64,000 bases of DNA from Paranoxybacillus sp035645275. Its GTDB lineage: Bacteria > Bacillota > Bacilli > Bacillales > Anoxybacillaceae. Below, one piece after another: positions 61,606 to 64,000 of this stretch. The stretch spans positions 186,001-250,000 of the forward strand of contig DASQMX010000026.1 of NCBI GenBank assembly GCA_035645275.1, in the 5' to 3' direction. A program made the position numbers and the translations under genes. The notes beneath the pieces were generated by a model, which saw only the letters and a list, made by a program, of their open reading frames with translations, was not told where the DNA came from and made no database searches. How positions within the stretch are numbered: position 1 is the stretch's first letter; every line of letters starts with the position of its first letter.

Positions 61606-62199
61606 TCACACTTCGATTGAACCGTATCCAGCCTCTTTTTTATTTCGAACCATTGTGCGATGTTTATGAATCAGTAAAATGGCTGTAATCAAATAGACAA
61701 TACTTAAAGCAAATGGAGTAAGGTGAAATGCTTGATCCATAAATCCAATGCCAGTAACGGAGGCAACGATTACCGTTGTCACCGTTTGAAACAAATAAAT
61801 TTTCGTATCGTATATCCAAACGTATGGAAGAAAATGTGCTCCAGCTAAAACTCCGATGACAAAAGGCATCCACTCAGGTTGGTGATAGGCAACCATAATG
61901 ACAATAGGCGCAAAGAAAATTTGCACACCACCTACTAATCCGCCAACGGTTGACAACGGATTGTGAGCAGCTAAAAAGTTAATTTTTAATAATTTTGAAA
62001 TGAGAATGGCTAAAGGTAAAATCGCGCCGATTCCAAACAAATAAAGCCATACCAGCGTCTCTTGTGATAAAAAGAAGCTGCTAATTCCAACAAACAACCA
62101 AAATAAAATCCCTGCAATAAACACAGGATAACCTAAGTGAGCTTCTAATGATAAATCATTTTTCAATTCGCAAATATTCATTTCATGATGTTTCTTCAT
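61606..62199 (-). CDS. Six-helix membrane protein of unknown function (DUF7010-like)
   Basis: The 197-residue protein has about six hydrophobic segments, an early cytosolic NICELKNDLSLEAHLGYPVF stretch and central GGLVGGVQIFFAPIVIMVAY and HFLPYVWIYDT motifs. It resembles small uncharacterised Bacillus membrane proteins; the DUF7010 label is tentative. TAGGAGG precedes ATG 62199. Cotranscribed with the 55-residue membrane protein downstream. Confidence 0.65.
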   Translation of the reverse strand: MKKHHEMNICELKNDLSLEAHLGYPVFIAGILFWLFVGISSFFLSQETLVWLYLFGIGAILPLAILISKLLKINFLAAHNPLSTVGGLVGGVQIFFAPIVIMVAYHQPEWMPFVIGVLAGAHFLPYVWIYDTKIYLFQTVTTVIVASVTGIGFMDQAFHLTPFALSIVYLITAILLIHKHRTMVRNKKEAGYGSIEV

Positions 62200-62498
62200 A
62201 TTTTCCTCCTAGTTATTAAAATCCTATAAACATCTACAAAACACGATTGAACTAAAAAACACCGCCTGCCGCTTAAGTATTACTGTAAGTTCCTTATCAT
62301 TCACCTACTCTAAAATTTTTTAGTATCCATTAACGCTTACCAAACACTAGATTGCTTGAAAAAACTCATGTTCCTCCAGATTTGAAACTCGATATTCCTG
62401 CTTTAATTCGCCTGTTTGCCTAACAAAAGATATGTTGAAACATTTTGAAAAAATAACCGTAAAAATATAAAAATAGTATCTTTAAGGGGGGAGTTAAG
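62200..62498. other. Intergenic stretch; no gene seen
   Basis: About 300 bp between divergent transcripts. No ORF with a ribosome site and no clear hairpin; promoters for both sides presumably lie here. Confidence 0.4.
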
Positions 62499-62807
62499 CA
62501 TGAAAAAATCGCTTTTTCTTTGTTAACATTGGGAGTCATTGTACTCGTTAACTGGGGTGTAAGTTTATTTTTTAACGTCAGCTTTATAGAATATTCTTTT
62601 TTTGTAGGGTTAGCGTTTGTAATATTAATAAAGTTTTTTAGTTCCTCAGGAGGGTTAACTCGTTTAACCATTCAGTCTCATACAGGAATAAAGATAGACG
62701 AAGAAAAAAAGGTGTTTACTCCTTCAATAGCCTTTTACATCGCGATGATCTATACCATTATCTCGCTTATAGTCACTATCATTTATTACAGAGATTATTT
62801 TGTTTAG
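62499..62807 (+). pseudogene. Small membrane protein gene with frameshift after codon 3
   Basis: GGGGGGAG precedes ATG 62499, but that frame stops after eight codons. One more A in the six-A run at 62502-62507 would give MKKIAFSLLTLGVIVLVNWG and a 103-residue protein with three membrane helices (SFFVGLAFVILIKFFSSSGG, then IAMIYTIISLIVTIIYY). The long frame is otherwise open to 62807. Loss may be real or a homopolymer sequencing error. No function known. Confidence 0.7.
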
Positions 62808-62889
62808 ATATCGTTTTCTGGTCATTATGCTATTCCTTGTTCTGGTTCTTTAAATAGTGGCTGTGTTAAATGTTAATGTTGAAAATTAG

Positions 62890-62933
62890 ATAAAATTAAA
62901 ATTATGGGAAACCCTTAACGATAAAGGTTTCCC
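62890..62933 (-). terminator. Terminator of the 63-residue membrane protein gene
   Basis: GGGAAACC (62906-62913) pairs with GGTTTCCC (62926-62933), with inner TTA/TAA pairing, followed on the minus strand by T-rich sequence. Confidence 0.78.
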
Positions 62934-62975
62934 AATCCTTTGTTAAAATAACGCCCCCGTTAATGAAATAAGGAA

Positions 62976-63167
62976 CTAACTTTTGTTTTGTTTCTTTTCA
63001 TATCTCTCTAAAATAGAATTGCCTATTGTACCAATCCATAGAGATGCTAAAAACCAATTCAAATTCCTATCAAAAAACGCTCTACCAATATCGAAAAATG
63101 CTAAAGTAAATGATAATACACCGACAAAAGTTAAAGATTGAAATAACCAATTTAAAGTTTTTTTCAT
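62976..63167 (-). CDS. Small 63-residue membrane protein
   Basis: The ORF starts MKKTLNWLFQSLTFVGVLSF and has a second hydrophobic segment FLASLWIGTIGNSILE before a basic tail KKQNKS. TTGGAGG about seven bases before ATG 63167 is a strong ribosome site and it has its own terminator. Two membrane helices are predicted. Function unknown. Confidence 0.7.
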   Translation of the reverse strand: MKKTLNWLFQSLTFVGVLSFTLAFFDIGRAFFDRNLNWFLASLWIGTIGNSILERYEKKQNKS

Positions 63168-63309
63168 ATCATTACCTCCAAATAATGTAACTAAACCGTT
63201 CGTTAGTTGAAAAAACTAAATATTTATCCATTGTTTCATTCATGAATGGAGACCGTTTACGATGATGTATAAAATTTTGTGTCAAGCATTTGGCTAGACC
63301 AAAAGAAAA

Positions 63310-63453
63310 AGGTAGGGTATTCTCTGATTTGGCTAAAAACAACCTTCCAGAGAAAGGAGAACCCTACCTATGTCTAAAAGTATACCGAATTTATGAGGAT
63401 TTGCCGAAGCGTAGGAAGCCTTTCAACGAATGTTTGAAGAACGTTATAATTAA
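63310..63453 (+). mobile_element. Probable 5' remnant of an insertion sequence
   Basis: AGGTAGGGT (63310-63318) and ACCCTACCT (63361-63369) are inverted, with inner TTCTCT/AGAGAA. ATG 63370 follows directly and gives MSKSIPNL, TGA, GFAEA, TAG, EAFQRMFEERYN, stop. Both internal stops sit where TGG would be a single change away. This looks like a decayed transposase N-terminus; the IS family is not recognised. Confidence 0.45.
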
Positions 63454-63491
63454 CCAAATAATGTAAAACGATGAGATAAGGAGATTCTCCC

Positions 63492-63533
63492 TCTCCACTC
63501 ATAAGACTGAATATTCAGTCTTATGAGTGGAGA
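63492..63533. repeat. 42-bp perfect palindrome
   Basis: Arm TCTCCACTCATAAGACTGA plus AT is followed at once by its exact reverse complement with no loop. Outer GATGAG (about 63474) and CTCATC (about 63537) add a further pairing. No T-run on either strand, so it is not a standard terminator. Confidence 0.92.
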
Positions 63534-63677
63534 AAACTCATCACCTATCCATTTTAAATCCATTTCAGAGATACCATACTATCTTACATTACACAAAATT
63601 CTTGACAGTACCCGGCTTCACTAGAATTTTCAAAACCGAAAAGCACATAGGCCAAAGATTCAAGTGTTTATCGCATA

Positions 63678-64000
63678 TTACGAATAGCTTTTAGTCACTT
63701 TAATTTTTCTTTCGCTAATAAATTTCTTTTGTCGACCAACAACCCGTACTACTTGCTTTATATACTGTTTTTCAGGTGGGCACGGTGCTTTTCCTGTTTC
63801 AATCCTAATTAGAGGACAAGCAGATCCTTGACAAGAAGGTCTTAGGAAGCACTTCTTACAGCCCTCATCTTCAGACTCATCGTTCATAACCCACAAAGCA
63901 AATTTATCTATATCTATTCTAAAGTTCCCATCTTTTTCAACTTTTCCAATCTTATTTTTTTCATTATATAACGCTACTGTACACTTATATAAAGTACCGT
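63678..64000 (-). CDS. Radical SAM/SPASM-domain maturase, C-terminal part only
   Basis: The visible 106 residues read LYKCTVALYNEKNKIGKVEK, then a cysteine block GCKKCFLRPSCQGSACPL and GKAPCPP. Cysteines spaced CX2CX5CX4C with an earlier KCTV cysteine are the SPASM auxiliary Fe-S cluster pattern of peptide-modifying radical SAM enzymes. The N-terminal CxxxCxxC radical SAM domain lies beyond the right edge. It would modify a ribosomal peptide or maturate an enzyme; partner genes are not in the window. Confidence 0.75.
   Translation of the reverse strand, partial: GTLYKCTVALYNEKNKIGKVEKDGNFRIDIDKFALWVMNDESEDEGCKKCFLRPSCQGSACPLIRIETGKAPCPPEKQYIKQVVRVVGRQKKFISERKIKVTKSYS

Larger units (their letters stand above)
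63168..63677. other. 510-bp stretch with IS scrap and palindrome, no intact gene
   Basis: Holds the degenerate IS-like leader at 63310-63453 and the 42-bp palindrome at 63492-63533. The remainder is AT-rich with no ORF that has a ribosome site. Confidence 0.5.

Noticed and set aside
10849..62000. CRISPR array interpretation of the recurrent repeats
   Set aside because: Copies are kilobases apart, palindromic and separated by genes; no repeat-spacer periodicity or cas genes exist.

Overview
The window looks like chromosome of a moderately AT-rich, thermophilic Gram-positive Bacillaceae (Parageobacillus/Geobacillus/Anoxybacillus type). This is inferred from strong AGGAGG ribosome sites, frequent TTG/GTG starts, lipoprotein lipoboxes, Fur, CsoR, BirA and CcpA type operators, and B. 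subtilis-like gene sets (mntABCD, deoR-nupC-deoC-cdd, xpaC-yaaN). I see no rRNA, tRNA, CRISPR array, prophage or intact insertion sequence. Assignments rest on reading motifs and family resemblance; no database search was run.

Layout. 0-8.7 kb: a partial PPOx-fold gene divergent from a MocR regulator, NAD(P)HX repair enzyme, glycerate kinase, then a run of small enzymes (two histidine phosphatases, AAC(3)-like acetyltransferase, peptidase E-like protein, GNAT). 8.8-13 kb: a PAS-PAS-GGDEF-EAL protein and a copper locus csoR-copA-copZ in which copA is badly broken. 13-18 kb: siderophore uptake cluster 1, divergent around a Fur-box array. 18-26 kb: radical SAM protein, DUF3231, PCYCGC lipoprotein, a decayed two-component system, a multicopper oxidase, a TauE/SafE permease and a thermolysin-family protease. 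26-34 kb: rhodanese, DUF2512, TelA/XpaC, SIMPL, TcaA-like and MFS genes. 34-43 kb: manganese importer mntABCD and the deoxynucleoside operon. 43-48 kb: two tandem APH-fold kinases (one frameshifted) with MOSC, nucleotidyltransferase and CPBP genes. 48-51 kb: bioF-bioH-bioC under a BirA operator. 52.7-58.2 kb: siderophore uptake cluster 2 with a ferredoxin/flavodoxin-NADP reductase-like gene. 58.4-64 kb: methionine gamma-lyase, MFS efflux, small membrane proteins, an IS scrap, a 42-bp perfect palindrome, and the 3' end of a radical SAM/SPASM gene cut by the window edge.

How it works together. Metal handling dominates: two Fur-type siderophore importers, each with its own candidate reductase (a FhuF-like 2Fe-2S protein in one, an NADPH flavoenzyme in the other), an Mn importer, and a copper system that seems to have lost its efflux ATPase and a nearby two-component system while keeping CsoR, CopZ and a multicopper oxidase.

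The most notable unexplained structure is a family of about 90-125 bp imperfect inverted repeats (seven good copies, one weak). They have oriented arms and all sit just downstream of stop codons, including inside two transporter operons between the binding-protein gene and the next gene. In those two places a second repeat type lies beside them. Several very small genes with good ribosome sites (27, 42, 47, 53 and 55 codons) are also recorded.
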